A model generated the notes under the pieces. The model worked only from the letters and a program-made list of their open reading frames with translations, had not been told where the DNA came from and made no database searches. Position numbers and translations under genes: made by a program. A DNA stretch of 64,000 nucleotides from Nocardioides iriomotensis (GTDB taxonomy: Bacteria > Actinomycetota > Actinomycetes > Propionibacteriales > Nocardioidaceae), in NCBI RefSeq assembly GCF_004168035.1, contig NZ_SDPU01000032.1, forward strand, positions 186,001 through 250,000, in the 5' to 3' direction. Shown piece after piece: positions 23,590 to 32,889 of this stretch (position 1 is the first letter of the stretch; the number at the start of each line of letters is the position of its first letter).

Positions 23590-26202
23590 TTGAGCGACGA
23601 GAGCGATCAGACCCCGGCCGGTCGCGGCCGCGCGTCGGTCTTCGCGCTGTCCTCGTGGCCACTGCGCCGCAAGGTCGCGCTCGCCCTGGCGATCCCCCTG
23701 GTGCTCGCCGCCACCCTGGGCGGGCTGCGGGTCGCCACGGACCTCAACGAGGCCGAGAACTCCTCGGCCAGCGCCCGCCAGGTCACGATCCTGGATCCCG
23801 CGATCGCCTACCTCACCGCGTCGTCGCGGGCGATGGTCGCCGCGCAGAGCGGCACCGGCGCCGGCGAGCAGGAGGTCCAGGCCGCCGTCCAGGACCTCGA
23901 GGCCGCCGCGAACGACCTCGAGCGCACCCGCGAGTCGGCGGACCTCACGCCCGAGCAGTCCCACCAGGTCGACGTCGTCCTCGACCTGAGCCGCGTGCTG
24001 CGCGAGGAGAGCGACACCCTCAGCCCCGGCACCTGGGTCGCCCAGCTGCGCCAGCTCCAGACCGGCGTCAACCGGCTGGTCTCCACGATCGCCGACGCGC
24101 AGCTCGAGCCGCAGCCGAACCTGCAGCTGCTCAACGAGGCGCTGGCCGGCCGCTTCTCGCTCGCGATGCAGCAGACCCTGGTCGCCACCGACCGCACCGG
24201 CGACACCGGCTCACTCGAGCTGTTCGCCGAGCTCGGCGCCGAGGGCGCGGCCATCGACCGGCTCGCCTCCAACCTCGGCGAGGCGGAGCCCGCCGTGCTC
24301 GACCTGCTCACCGACAACGCACGCCGTACCCGCGCGGTGCGCACCGGCGGCACCGACCTCGGCGGCGCCGAGGCGTACGCCGGCTACGACACGCTCGTCG
24401 GCTCGCTGCTCGACGCGGTCGACGAGGAGCTGGCGGCGTCTGCCGACGCCGCCCGCACGCGCGCGCTGTTCAACGCCGCGCTCACCGCCGGCGCCCTGCT
24501 CGCCGCGATCCTGCTGGCGCTGCTGGTCTCCCGCCTGCTGCTCACCCCGATCCGCAAGGTGCGCGAGGGCGCGCTCTCGGTCGCCCACGAGGACCTGCCC
24601 GACGCGGTCGCCCGGATCCGGGCCGGCGGCGAGCCCGGGCCGATCACGCCGATCGACGTCACCACCCAGGAGGAGGTCGGACAGCTCGCCCGGGCCGTCG
24701 ACGACCTCCACCGGCAGGCCGTCGTGCTCGCGGCCGGCGAGGCCGAGCTCCGTGCCCAGGTCTCCGACATGTTCGTGACGCTCTCGCGCCGCAACACCTC
24801 GCTGGTCAACCAGCAGCTCGGCCTGATCGACTCGCTGGAGAAGGACGAGGAGGACCCGGCCCGCCTCGAGAGCCTGTTCCGGCTCGACCACCTCGCCTCC
24901 CGCATGCGCCGTACGGCGGACTCGCTGCTCGTGCTGGCCGACGCGCCGTCGCAGCCGTCCGGCCAGCAGGGCCTCACGGTCGGCGAGGCGATGCAGGCCG
25001 CGACCGCGGGCGTGCAGGACTACCAGCGCGTCCACGTCGGCTCGAGCACGCTGACCACCCGGATCTCCGACGAGGCGGCCTCCGACGTCGTGCACCTGCT
25101 CACCGAGCTGGTCGACAACGCCCTCGCCTACTCCCCGCCGTCCTCGACCGTCGCGATCGGCTCGTCGCTGCGGGCCGACGGCGTGGTCCTCGACATCATC
25201 GACGGCGGCCTCGGGATCCCCGACGACGCACTGGCCGCCCTCAACCAGCGGCTGCGCGCGGGTGCCACGATCAGCGCCGACTCGACCCGCCGGATGGGCC
25301 TGTTCGTGGTCGCCCGCCTCGCGCAGCGGCACGGCATCGTGGTCGAGCTGAACCGCAACGGCCAGGGCGGCACCACCGCGACCGTCCACCTGCCGACCGC
25401 GATCCTGCCCGACCTGCGCGAACCCGCCCCGGCCCCCGCCTCCCCTGCCGCCGAGCAGGACGAGGCTCCGGTGGCCGCCCCGACCGCTCCCGCGCCGCTC
25501 GCCCCGGTGGGTCGCGCCGACGACGAGGCCGCTGCCGACCAGGCCGCTCGCTCCCGTCTCGACGCCATCCTCGGCGGTGCCCTCGGCAGCGGGCTCAGCG
25601 GCGGTCCCGGCGGCGGACTGCCGACCCGCCGTCCCGGCGCGAGCCTGGCCGACTCGCCGGCCGCGCCGCTGATGCCGATCGGCACGCCCCGTCCGGGTGC
25701 CGACCAGCAGCCGGCCGCACCGGCCGCAGCCGTCGCCCCGGTCGCCAAGGAGGAGCCGGTCCCGCCGGCGCCGGAGCCGGTGCAGCCCGACGTACCCGCG
25801 CTCGCCCGCAACGCCGACCCGCTCGGCGGCGACTACGTCCCGTCCCCCGCCGACGCGGACGACTTCGACACCCCGATCTTCCGCGCGATGCGCTCGGCCT
25901 GGCTGAGCTCCGGCGGCGAGGGACAGCCCTGGCGGACGAGCGAGGTCGAGGAGGGCTGGCAGCTCGCCGAGCGCGCGGTCGACGCCCCGCCGGCCGAGCT
26001 CGCCGAGTCCGGCCTGCCGCAGCGCCGGCCCGGCGCGGCGCTGGTCCCCGGCGGCGTCACCAAGCAGACCGGCAGCATCGCCCGCGACCCGGAGGCCATC
26101 CGCGCGCGGCTCGCCGCCCACGCCGCCGGTGTGTCCCGCGGTCGCCGCGCCGCCACGACCCCGCCCACCGACCACCCGCACACGGAAGCTGATCGAGCAT
26201 GA
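23590..26202 (+). CDS. cvnA: Conservon sensor CvnA, nitrate-sensor-type histidine-kinase-like ATPase
   Basis: 870 residues. Two membrane helices (about 27-48 and 303-325) flank an external sensor domain rich in helices; a HAMP-like segment follows, then a HATPase domain (about 470-610) with N-box [14 protein letters not shown]1 [11 protein letters not shown] and [13 protein letters not shown]. No conventional phospho-accepting H-box is evident, as in other CvnA proteins. A 200-residue Pro/Ala-rich tail follows. TTG at 23590 is chosen because CAGGAG stands 6 nt upstream; the longer frame to 23527 has no ribosome site. Family knowledge: CvnA signals through the roadblock protein and small GTPase encoded next. 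Confidence 0.88.
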   Translation: MSDESDQTPAGRGRASVFALSSWPLRRKVALALAIPLVLAATLGGLRVATDLNEAENSSASARQVTILDPAIAYLTASSRAMVAAQSGTGAGEQEVQAAVQDLEAAANDLERTRESADLTPEQSHQVDVVLDLSRVLREESDTLSPGTWVAQLRQLQTGVNRLVSTIADAQLEPQPNLQLLNEALAGRFSLAMQQTLVATDRTGDTGSLELFAELGAEGAAIDRLASNLGEAEPAVLDLLTDNARRTRAVRTGGTDLGGAEAYAGYDTLVGSLLDAVDEELAASADAARTRALFNAALTAGALLAAILLALLVSRLLLTPIRKVREGALSVAHEDLPDAVARIRAGGEPGPITPIDVTTQEEVGQLARAVDDLHRQAVVLAAGEAELRAQVSDMFVTLSRRNTSLVNQQLGLIDSLEKDEEDPARLESLFRLDHLASRMRRTADSLLVLADAPSQPSGQQGLTVGEAMQAATAGVQDYQRVHVGSSTLTTRISDEAASDVVHLLTELVDNALAYSPPSSTVAIGSSLRADGVVLDIIDGGLGIPDDALAALNQRLRAGATISADSTRRMGLFVVARLAQRHGIVVELNRNGQGGTTATVHLPTAILPDLREPAPAPASPAAEQDEAPVAAPTAPAPLAPVGRADDEAAADQAARSRLDAILGGALGSGLSGGPGGGLPTRRPGASLADSPAAPLMPIGTPRPGADQQPAAPAAAVAPVAKEEPVPPAPEPVQPDVPALARNADPLGGDYVPSPADADDFDTPIFRAMRSAWLSSGGEGQPWRTSEVEEGWQLAERAVDAPPAELAESGLPQRRPGAALVPGGVTKQTGSIARDPEAIRARLAAHAAGVSRGRRAATTPPTDHPHTEADRA

Positions 26203-26630
26203 GCGAGAACCACCTCCACGCCGTTCCGTCCGCCCAGGACGAGCGCAACCTGGACTGGCTGGTCACCCGGTTCGTCGACGAGGTACCCGACGCGGCACAC
26301 GCGATCCTGCTGTCCGCCGACGGCCTGCTGATGGCTGCCAGCTCCAGCATCCCCGCCGACCGCGCCGAGCAGGTCGCGGCCGTGTCGTCCGGCCTGGCGA
26401 GCCTGGCCGTCGGCGCCTCCCGGCTGTTCGAGGGTGGTGCGGTGCTGCAGACGATCGTCGAGATGGAGCACGGCTACCTGATGCTGATGAGCGTCGGCGA
26501 CGGCTCCAACCTCGCCGTGCTCACCCAGGAGGCCGCCGACATCGGCCAGGTCGGCTACGAGATGGCCCTGCTCGTCGACCGCGTCGGTCGCGCCGTGCAG
26601 GCCCAGGCCCGGCTCGGCGCCGGCGGGTGA
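26199..26630 (+). CDS. cvnB: Roadblock/LC7-domain protein CvnB
   Basis: 143-residue roadblock/LC7 protein. Such proteins act as GTPase-activating or scaffolding partners of Ras-like GTPases, here the CvnD gene two positions downstream. Visible features: [31 protein letters not shown] and the repeat-typical [18 protein letters not shown] strand pair. It overlaps cvnA as ATGA and cvnC as GTGA. Related proteins include MglB of Myxococcus. Confidence 0.93.
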   Translation: MSENHLHAVPSAQDERNLDWLVTRFVDEVPDAAHAILLSADGLLMAASSSIPADRAEQVAAVSSGLASLAVGASRLFEGGAVLQTIVEMEHGYLMLMSVGDGSNLAVLTQEAADIGQVGYEMALLVDRVGRAVQAQARLGAGG

Positions 26631-27022
26631 GCGGGACGACCGCCATGGTGCCTCCGGACGAGAACGCCGAGACGGGCGAGCCGACGACGTCGGCCCGCCT
26701 GGTCCGCTCGTACACCATCACCTCGGGCCGTACCAAGGCCAACGTCGACCTCCCGATGGAGGCGACCCTGCGCATGCACCCGCGCGACGCGGACGCGCCG
26801 CTGAGCCCGGCGATGCGGCAGATCCTCGACGTCTGCGACCAGCGGTCGGTGGCGGAGGTGTCGGCCCTGGTGTCGATGCCGATCGGCGTCGTCCGGGTCC
26901 TGCTCAGCGACCTGGTCGAGCAGGGCCTCGTCCGGGTCCAGGCGACCATCACCGAGAGCTCGTCGAAGGACGAGCGCATCGAGCTCATCGAAAGGACGCT
27001 CCGTGGCCTCCGCAGCTACTAG
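26627..27022 (+). CDS. cvnC: DUF742 winged-helix protein CvnC
   Basis: 131 residues of the DUF742 family. The N-terminus contains [19 protein letters not shown], and the C-terminal half ([40 protein letters not shown]) looks like a winged helix. GTG at 26627 overlaps the cvnB stop; an in-frame ATG at 26645 is the alternative. It overlaps cvnD by 20 bp. Role in the conservon complex is not established. Confidence 0.9.
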   Translation: MSGTTAMVPPDENAETGEPTTSARLVRSYTITSGRTKANVDLPMEATLRMHPRDADAPLSPAMRQILDVCDQRSVAEVSALVSMPIGVVRVLLSDLVEQGLVRVQATITESSSKDERIELIERTLRGLRSY

Positions 27023-27602
27023 CACCGCAGCGCGCCGGGCCGCGTCGACCAAGATCGTCGTCGCCGGCGGCTTCGGCGTGGGCAAGACGACCCTCGTCGG
27101 CGCCGTGTCCGAGATCGTGCCGCTGCGCACCGAGGCGCTCGTGACCAACGTGTCGCAGGGCGTCGACGACCTGTCGCAGACGCCCGACAAGACCACGACG
27201 ACCGTGGCGATGGACTTCGGCCGGCTCACGCTCGCCGAGGACCTCGTGCTGTACCTCTTCGGTACGCCGGGGCAGAAGCGCTTCTGGTTCATGTGGGACG
27301 ACCTGTGCCTCGGCGCGATCGGCGCGATCGTGCTGGTCGACACCGAGCGGCTCGACGACTCGTTCTCGCCGCTCGACTACTTCGAGTCCAAGGGCCTGCC
27401 GTTCATCGTCGCGGTCAACCAGTTCGACGGCGCCCGCCGCTACCCGCTGCACGAGGTCGCGGCCGCTCTGGCGCTGCCCGAGCACGTGCCGATCATGAAC
27501 GTCGACGCCCGCGAGCGGGAGTCGGTCAAGCAGTCGCTGATCCGGGTCACCGAGTACTCCCTCCAGCGGCTCACCGAGTCCCTCCCCGCGAAGGCCTACT
27601 GA
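27003..27602 (+). CDS. cvnD: Ras-like small GTPase CvnD
   Basis: 199 residues. Walker A GGFGVGKTTLV (about 22-32), switch-region Thr cluster TPDKTTTTVAMDFG, Walker B/G3 FGTPGQKRFWFMW and G4-like NQFDG (about 139-143). These are the marks of the prokaryotic Ras-like GTPases of conservons. GTG start inside cvnC. In Streptomyces the four Cvn proteins form a membrane-associated complex likened to a eukaryotic G-protein system. Confidence 0.94.
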   Translation: MASAATSTAARRAASTKIVVAGGFGVGKTTLVGAVSEIVPLRTEALVTNVSQGVDDLSQTPDKTTTTVAMDFGRLTLAEDLVLYLFGTPGQKRFWFMWDDLCLGAIGAIVLVDTERLDDSFSPLDYFESKGLPFIVAVNQFDGARRYPLHEVAAALALPEHVPIMNVDARERESVKQSLIRVTEYSLQRLTESLPAKAY

Positions 27603-27603
27603 C

Positions 27604-28425
27604 ATGACGCGTGCCCGCACCCGGCTCGCCACCCTCGCCGCGACCGCCGTACTCCTGGGACTGGGGTCCGGCTGCGGCGTGGTGAACGGCGACGAGACGG
27701 ACAGCGCCACCGCCGCGGCGCCGGAGCCGACGCTGATCAAGGACGGCGAGCTGTCGGTGTGCACCGACATGCCCTACGAGCCGTTCGAGTTCGAGCGCAA
27801 GAACGGCGAGGCCGCCGGCTTCGACGTCGACCTCGTCCGCAAGGTCGCCGACCGGCTCGGTGTCCAGCTGCGCATGGTCGACACCGCGTTCGACGACATC
27901 GCCTCGGGCGACTCGCTCAACAAGGGCGAGTGCGACCTGGCCATCTCGGCGATGACGATCACCGGCGAGCGCGCCCGGGTGCTGAACTTCTCCAGCCCCT
28001 ACTTCGACGCCGCGCAGGCGATGGTGGTCGCGCAGGGCTCGGGCATCACCTCGCTCGACGACCTGGCCGGCCAGAAGATCGGCGTGCAGGGCGGCACCAC
28101 CGGAGAGCTCTACGTCACCGACAACGCCCCCGACGACGCCGAGGTGGTGCCCTTCGAGGACGCCGCTGCGATGGAGGCGGCGATGGAGAAGGGCGACGTC
28201 GTCGCCACCGTCTACGACAACACCGTCGTCGGCGACGTCGTCGAGGCCGACCCCGACCTCGAGGTCGCGGCGGAGTTCGACACCGGCGAGCAGTACGGCA
28301 TGGCGGTGCGGCGCAACGGCAACGTCGAGCTGCTCCAGGTCGTCAACGACGTGCTCGCCGAGCTCAAGAAGGACGGCGGGTACGACGAGATCTACGCGAC
28401 CTGGTTCGGCCAGACCGGAGCCTGA
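27604..28425 (+). CDS. Extracellular solute-binding lipoprotein, family 3 (amino-acid type)
   Basis: 273 residues. Signal peptide with lipobox GSGC near residue 24, then a family-3 periplasmic-type fold: ELSVCTDMPYEPFEFE, GFDVDLVRKVADRLGVQL, INF-like LNFSSPYFDAAQAMVV, IGVQGGTTGELY. Likely binds a polar amino acid outside the cell. No permease or ATPase gene follows; instead the gene starts 1 nt after cvnD, so it is very probably part of the conservon operon and may serve as an external ligand receptor rather than a transport component (inference). Confidence 0.88.
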   Translation: MTRARTRLATLAATAVLLGLGSGCGVVNGDETDSATAAAPEPTLIKDGELSVCTDMPYEPFEFERKNGEAAGFDVDLVRKVADRLGVQLRMVDTAFDDIASGDSLNKGECDLAISAMTITGERARVLNFSSPYFDAAQAMVVAQGSGITSLDDLAGQKIGVQGGTTGELYVTDNAPDDAEVVPFEDAAAMEAAMEKGDVVATVYDNTVVGDVVEADPDLEVAAEFDTGEQYGMAVRRNGNVELLQVVNDVLAELKKDGGYDEIYATWFGQTGA

Positions 28426-28437
28426 CCGGGGTGTGCG

Positions 28438-28725
28438 TCAGCCGAGCGTGACCTTGTCGGCGTACTCCGGGTGCCGCCCGATCCACGATGTCAGGAACGG
28501 GCAGGTCACCCGGACGTCCAGCCCGGCCGCGAGCGCCTGGTCCAGCACCTGGCGCGCCAGCGCGCCGCCCACGCCCTGCCCCTCGTAGGCGTCGTCGACC
28601 TCGGTGTGGAAGAGCAGCCGGGTGCCGCGGTGGTCGACGAACTCGACGAAGCCGGCCACGGCTCCCGTCTCGTCGACCGCCTCGTAGCGGTGCGCGGCGG
28701 CGTTCTCCTGCACGGTCACGTCCAT
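28438..28725 (-). CDS. Short GNAT acetyltransferase (YjdJ-like)
   Basis: 95 residues, the minimal GNAT-like family with the acetyl-CoA site EGQGVGGALARQVLDQAL (about 49-66) and conserved ending VTCPFLTSWIGRHPEY. Function unknown; probably a small-molecule or protein acetyltransferase. Converges on the binding-protein gene with a 12-nt gap and is divergent from the M13 peptidase. A GAGACT hexamer 6 nt before the ATG may be a weak leaderless -10. Confidence 0.85.
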   Translation of the reverse strand: MDVTVQENAAAHRYEAVDETGAVAGFVEFVDHRGTRLLFHTEVDDAYEGQGVGGALARQVLDQALAAGLDVRVTCPFLTSWIGRHPEYADKVTLG

Positions 28726-28786
28726 CCCGCGAGTCTCGCAGGTGGGTCCCGGGGCGCCGACAGACCCTGACCACCCGGTAGGTGGT

Positions 28787-28792
28787 TACATT
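28787..28792 (+). promoter_or_regulatory. Leaderless -10 element of the M13 peptidase gene
   Basis: TACATT, 6 nt before the GTG at 28799. No ribosome site exists upstream; this favours GTG 28799 over the ATG two codons later. Confidence 0.5.
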
Positions 28793-28798
28793 GGCCGC

Positions 28799-30754
28799 GT
28801 GACGATGCTTGACGACGCCCGCCCGGGCATGAACCCCGACATCCGCCCGCAGGACGACCTGTTCGGCCACGTGAACGGCCGCTGGCTCGACGAGACGGAG
28901 ATCCCGTCCGACCGGTCCGCCTGGGGCTCCTTCACCGTGCTGGCCGACGCCGCCGAGGAGCACGTCCACCGGATCATCGAGGAGCTCGCGCAAGGCGAGC
29001 ACGAGGCAGGGTCGAACGCCCAGAAGATCGGCGACCTGTTCGCCAGCTTCATGGACGAGGAGCGCGTCGAGCAGCTCGGCGCCGACCCGATCCGTGGCGA
29101 GCTCGAGGAGCTCGGCGCCGTCGCCGACAAGACCGCGCTGGCGGCGTACGTCGGCCGGCTGGAGCGGCAGGGTGGCGGCGGCTTCTTCGGGGCGTACGTC
29201 GACACCGACGACCGCAACTCCGAGCGCTACGTCGTCAACGTGCTGCAGGGCGGCCTCGGGCTGCCCGACGAGTCCTACTACCGCGAGGCGAAGTTCGCGG
29301 AGGTGCGCGAGAAGTACCTCGCCCACCTCGAGCGGATGTTCACCCTCGCCGGCCTCGCCGACGCCGCCACCGCCGCGCAGCGGGTGCTCGCGGTCGAGAC
29401 CCGGCTCGCCGAGGGGCACTGGGCGCGCGCCGAGACGCGCGACGTCATCAAGACCTACAACCTGCGCAGCCTCGCCGACCTCAAGGACGCCGCGCCGGCG
29501 TTCGCCTGGGACGCCTGGGCCACCGCGCTCGGCGCCGACGACCAGACCCTCGCCGAGGTGGTCGTCCGGCAGCCGTCGTTCTTCGAGCACTTCTCCAACG
29601 TCCTCGCCGAGATCGACCTCGAGGACTGGAAGGCGTGGACGGCGATCCGGGTGATCCGCTCCGCCGCGGCGTACCTCTCCTCCGACTTCGTCGAGGAGAG
29701 CTTCGAGTTCTACGGCCGCACCCTCAACGGCACCCCCGAGCTGCGCGCCCGCTGGAAGCGCGGCGTCGCGTTCGTGGAGGGCTCGATCGGTGAGGCCGTC
29801 GGCGAGGAGTACGTCGCCCGGCACTTCCCGCCGCGGGCCAAGGAGATGATGGACGACCTGGTCGCCAACCTCATCGCGGCGTACCGCACCAGCATCGAGT
29901 CGCTGGACTGGATGACCGACGACACCAAGCAGCGGGCCTACCGCAAGCTCGAGACGTTCCGGCCCAAGATCGGCTACCCCGAGAAGTTCCGCGACTACTC
30001 CGAGCTCGAGGTCAGCCCGACCGACCTGCTCGGCAACGCGCGCGCCGCGTCGGCCTTCGAGACCGACCGCCAGCTGCGCAAGATCGGCTCACCCGTCGAC
30101 AAGGACGAGTGGCTGATGCTGCCGCAGACGGTCAACGCCTACTACAACCCGGGCACCAACGAGATCTGCTTCCCCGCCGGCATCCTGCAGAAGCCGTTCT
30201 TCGACGCCGACGCCGAGCCGGCCGAGAACTACGGCGGCATCGGCGCGGTGATCGGTCACGAGGTCGGCCACGGCTTCGACGACCAGGGTTCGCAGTACGA
30301 CGAGCTCGGCAACCTCAACGAGTGGTGGACCGAGGCCGACCGGGCGGCGTTCAAGGAGCGCTCGGACAAGCTGATCGCGCAGTACGACGGCTACGAGCCG
30401 CGCGACCTGCCCGGCGAGAAGGTCAACGGCGCGCTCACCGTCGGCGAGAACATCGGCGACCTCGGCGGCGTCACCATCGGGCTCAAGGCCTACGAGATCT
30501 CCCTCGACGGCGAGGAGGCACCGGTCGTCAACGGCCTCACCGGCCGGCAGCGGGTGTTCATGAGCTACGCGCACGTCTGGCGCACCAAGCGGCGCAAGGA
30601 GCAGATGCTCCAGCTGATCACGACCGACCCGCACTCCCCGGCGGAGTTCCGCGCGAACATCGTCCGCAACCTCGCGGAGTTCCACGAGGCGTTCGGCGTG
30701 GAGCCCGGCGACGGCCTCTGGCTCGACCCCGAGGACCGCGTCCGCATCTGGTGA
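28799..30754 (+). CDS. M13-family zinc metallopeptidase (neprilysin/PepO type)
   Basis: 651 residues. Zinc-binding GHEVGHGFDDQG (HExxH, about residue 487) and the downstream GENIGDLGG motif (about 550; Glu ligand and Asp) define gluzincin family M13. No signal peptide, so it probably acts on oligopeptides in the cytoplasm. The conserved NAYYNP and CFPAGILQ segments just before the zinc site and the C-terminal substrate-binding SPAEFRANIVRNLAEFHEAFG are present. Its stop overlaps the glucosidase start as GTGA. Length fits the family. Confidence 0.94.
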   Translation: MTMLDDARPGMNPDIRPQDDLFGHVNGRWLDETEIPSDRSAWGSFTVLADAAEEHVHRIIEELAQGEHEAGSNAQKIGDLFASFMDEERVEQLGADPIRGELEELGAVADKTALAAYVGRLERQGGGGFFGAYVDTDDRNSERYVVNVLQGGLGLPDESYYREAKFAEVREKYLAHLERMFTLAGLADAATAAQRVLAVETRLAEGHWARAETRDVIKTYNLRSLADLKDAAPAFAWDAWATALGADDQTLAEVVVRQPSFFEHFSNVLAEIDLEDWKAWTAIRVIRSAAAYLSSDFVEESFEFYGRTLNGTPELRARWKRGVAFVEGSIGEAVGEEYVARHFPPRAKEMMDDLVANLIAAYRTSIESLDWMTDDTKQRAYRKLETFRPKIGYPEKFRDYSELEVSPTDLLGNARAASAFETDRQLRKIGSPVDKDEWLMLPQTVNAYYNPGTNEICFPAGILQKPFFDADAEPAENYGGIGAVIGHEVGHGFDDQGSQYDELGNLNEWWTEADRAAFKERSDKLIAQYDGYEPRDLPGEKVNGALTVGENIGDLGGVTIGLKAYEISLDGEEAPVVNGLTGRQRVFMSYAHVWRTKRRKEQMLQLITTDPHSPAEFRANIVRNLAEFHEAFGVEPGDGLWLDPEDRVRIW

Positions 30755-32322
30755 CCGCGGTGACCGCCCCCTGGTGGCGCGAGGGAGTCGTCCACGAGGT
30801 CTACGTCCGGTCGTTCAGCGACGGGACGGGCGACGGCGTGGGCGACCTCCCCGGGCTGCGCGCCCGGCTCCCCTACCTGCGCGACCTCGGCGTCGACGCG
30901 ATCTGGGTGACCCCGTTCTACCCCTCGGCCGACCACGACGCCGGCTACGACGTCATCGACCACCGCGCCGTCGACCCGCGGCTCGGCACGCTCGACGACC
31001 TCGACGCCGTGGTCGCCGACGCGCACGCGCTCGGCCTGCGCGTGATGGTCGACCTGGTGCTCAACCACGTGTCCAGCGAGCACCCCTGGTTCCGGGCGGC
31101 CGCCGAGGCCGGCCCCGGCTCGGCGGAGCGGGCCCGGTTCCACGTCCGCCCCGGGCGGGACGGCGGCGCCCTGCCGCCGACCGGCTGGCCGTCGATCTTC
31201 GGCGGGTCCGCGTGGGAGCCGTTCGGCGACGGCGAGTGGTACCTCCACCTCTTCGACGTCCACCAGCCCGACCTCAACCACGACCACCCCGACGTGCGCG
31301 CGGACGCCGAGCGCACGCTGCGGTTCTGGCTCGACCGCGGCGTCGACGGCGTCCGGTTCGACGCCGCCGGCGGCCTGACCAAGGACCCGGCCTACCCGGA
31401 GCTGCCGGACGGGTGGCAGCCCGGCCACGCCAGCCCCTACAGCGACCTCGACGGCGTGCACGACCACTATCGGCGGTTCGCGAAGGTCCTCTCCGAGTAC
31501 GACGGCGACCGCGTCGGCGTCGCCGAGGTCTGGGGCGAGCCGCACGTGATCGGCCCCTACGTCCGGCCCGACGAGCTCCAGCAGGCGTTCGCGATCGACC
31601 CGCTCTTCCGGCCGCTCGACGCGACCCTGTGGCGCCGGCTCCTCGCCGAGCAGCTCGACGCCGTGGTCCGGCACGGCCGGCTGCCGGCGTGGGCGCACGG
31701 CAACCACGACGTGAAGCGGGCCGCGACCCGCTGGGGCGAGGACGGCGCGCGGGCGGTGCTGCTGCTGATGCTGGCTCTGCCGGGTTGTGTCTACCTGTAC
31801 GCCGGCGACGAGCTCGCCCTCCCCGAGGTCGACCTCCCGGACGAGGCGATCACCGACCCGACGTACCGGCGCAGCGGCGGGACCGACCGCGGCCGCGACG
31901 GCGCGCGGGTGCCGCTGCCCTGGACGACCGGCCCGGCGCCCTACGGCTTCGCCCCCGACGGCACCCCGACCTGGCTCCCCCAGCCCGACGGGTGGGGCAC
32001 GCACGCGGTGGAGCGTCAGGAGGCCGACCCGGACTCGATGCTCGCGCTCACCCGGCGGGCGATCCGGCTGCGGGACGAGCTGTGGCGCGGCGCCGGCGAC
32101 GAGGTCACCTGGCTGGAGAGCCTGCCCGCGGGTTGGCTGGGCTTCCGGCGCGGCGCCGCGACCTGCGTGACGAGGTTCGGTGCGGGACCGGACCCGGACC
32201 TGGGCGGCCTCGGCGAGGTGCTGCTCACCGGCGGGGCGAGCGACGGAAGCGCGACCTGGTGGCTGCGCGGCGATCGGCCCGGCACGACGACGGACGAGGA
32301 GGCCGGATGGGACCGACGATGA
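30751..32322 (+). CDS. GH13-family alpha-glucosidase
   Basis: 523-residue alpha-amylase-superfamily enzyme. The TIM-barrel motifs are visible: DAIWVTPFYPS, VDLVLNHVS (region I), DGVRFDAAGG with the nucleophile Asp near 204 (II), VGVAEVWGEP with the acid/base Glu near 259 (III), and AHGNHD near 317 (IV). The sequence layout fits oligo-1,6-glucosidase/alpha-glucosidase subfamilies acting on malto-oligosaccharides or sucrose-like substrates. GTG start is coupled to the M13 gene. It may complement the debranching enzyme and sugar importer 10 kb away, but they are not in one operon. Confidence 0.92.
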   Translation: MTAVTAPWWREGVVHEVYVRSFSDGTGDGVGDLPGLRARLPYLRDLGVDAIWVTPFYPSADHDAGYDVIDHRAVDPRLGTLDDLDAVVADAHALGLRVMVDLVLNHVSSEHPWFRAAAEAGPGSAERARFHVRPGRDGGALPPTGWPSIFGGSAWEPFGDGEWYLHLFDVHQPDLNHDHPDVRADAERTLRFWLDRGVDGVRFDAAGGLTKDPAYPELPDGWQPGHASPYSDLDGVHDHYRRFAKVLSEYDGDRVGVAEVWGEPHVIGPYVRPDELQQAFAIDPLFRPLDATLWRRLLAEQLDAVVRHGRLPAWAHGNHDVKRAATRWGEDGARAVLLLMLALPGCVYLYAGDELALPEVDLPDEAITDPTYRRSGGTDRGRDGARVPLPWTTGPAPYGFAPDGTPTWLPQPDGWGTHAVERQEADPDSMLALTRRAIRLRDELWRGAGDEVTWLESLPAGWLGFRRGAATCVTRFGAGPDPDLGGLGEVLLTGGASDGSATWWLRGDRPGTTTDEEAGWDRR

Positions 32323-32804
32323 CCGGGCGGCGCGACGAGCGCGAGCCGGGGTGGGTGGTGCTGCGCCGGACGTTCCGCGCGCCGCGCGAGGACGTGTGGC
32401 GGGCCGTCACCGAGTCGGCTCGGCTGGAGCGCTGGATCGGGACGTGGAGCGGCGATCCCGACGACGGCCGGGTGTCGTTCCGCATGACGGCCGAGGGCGA
32501 CGACGTGGACGCGCACGACTACGTGATCACCGCCTGCCGTCCGACCGAGCATCTCGGGCTCGAGGCCGACGCCGCCGGGATGCACTGGGAGCTCCGGCTC
32601 GACCTGGCCGAGGCGGACGGCGTGACCACGCTGCTGTTCGCGCAGCGGATGGACGACCCCGAGCTCGCCTCGTCGGTGGGGCCGGGATGGGAGTACTACC
32701 TCGACCGGCTCGTCGCGGCCGAGACCACCGGTGACGTGGCGGGTGTGGTGTGGGACGACTACTACCCGGCCCTCGCCGGCGACTACCGCGCGCTGCTGGC
32801 CTGA
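32307..32804 (+). CDS. SRPBCC-family (AHSA1-like) protein
   Basis: 165 residues with the helix-grip START-like fold pattern: VVLRRTFRAPREDVWRAVTESARLERWIG at the start and WEYYLDRLVA near the end. Such proteins bind hydrophobic ligands or assist chaperones; nothing specific can be said. ATG 32307 is chosen since GAGGAGG stands just before it, although an ATG at 32319 overlaps the glucosidase stop as ATGA. Last gene of the M13-GH13 group. Confidence 0.82.
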   Translation: MGPTMTGRRDEREPGWVVLRRTFRAPREDVWRAVTESARLERWIGTWSGDPDDGRVSFRMTAEGDDVDAHDYVITACRPTEHLGLEADAAGMHWELRLDLAEADGVTTLLFAQRMDDPELASSVGPGWEYYLDRLVAAETTGDVAGVVWDDYYPALAGDYRALLA

Positions 32805-32815
32805 CCCTCCGAACG

Positions 32816-32878
32816 CCGTGAGGGGTCAGTTCTTCAGGCATCTCACCGGAGTGTCGCCGAAGAACTGACCCCTCACGG
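32816..32878. terminator. 20-bp perfect inverted repeat between convergent genes
   Basis: Arms 32816-32835 and 32859-32878 pair without mismatch around a 23-nt loop. It begins 12 nt after the SRPBCC stop and ends 12 nt before the end of the MFS gene on the other strand, so it can terminate both transcripts. The arm is longer and less GC-biased than ordinary terminators here and may be a palindromic repeat unit. Confidence 0.65.
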
Positions 32879-32889
32879 GTCGGCTGCGA

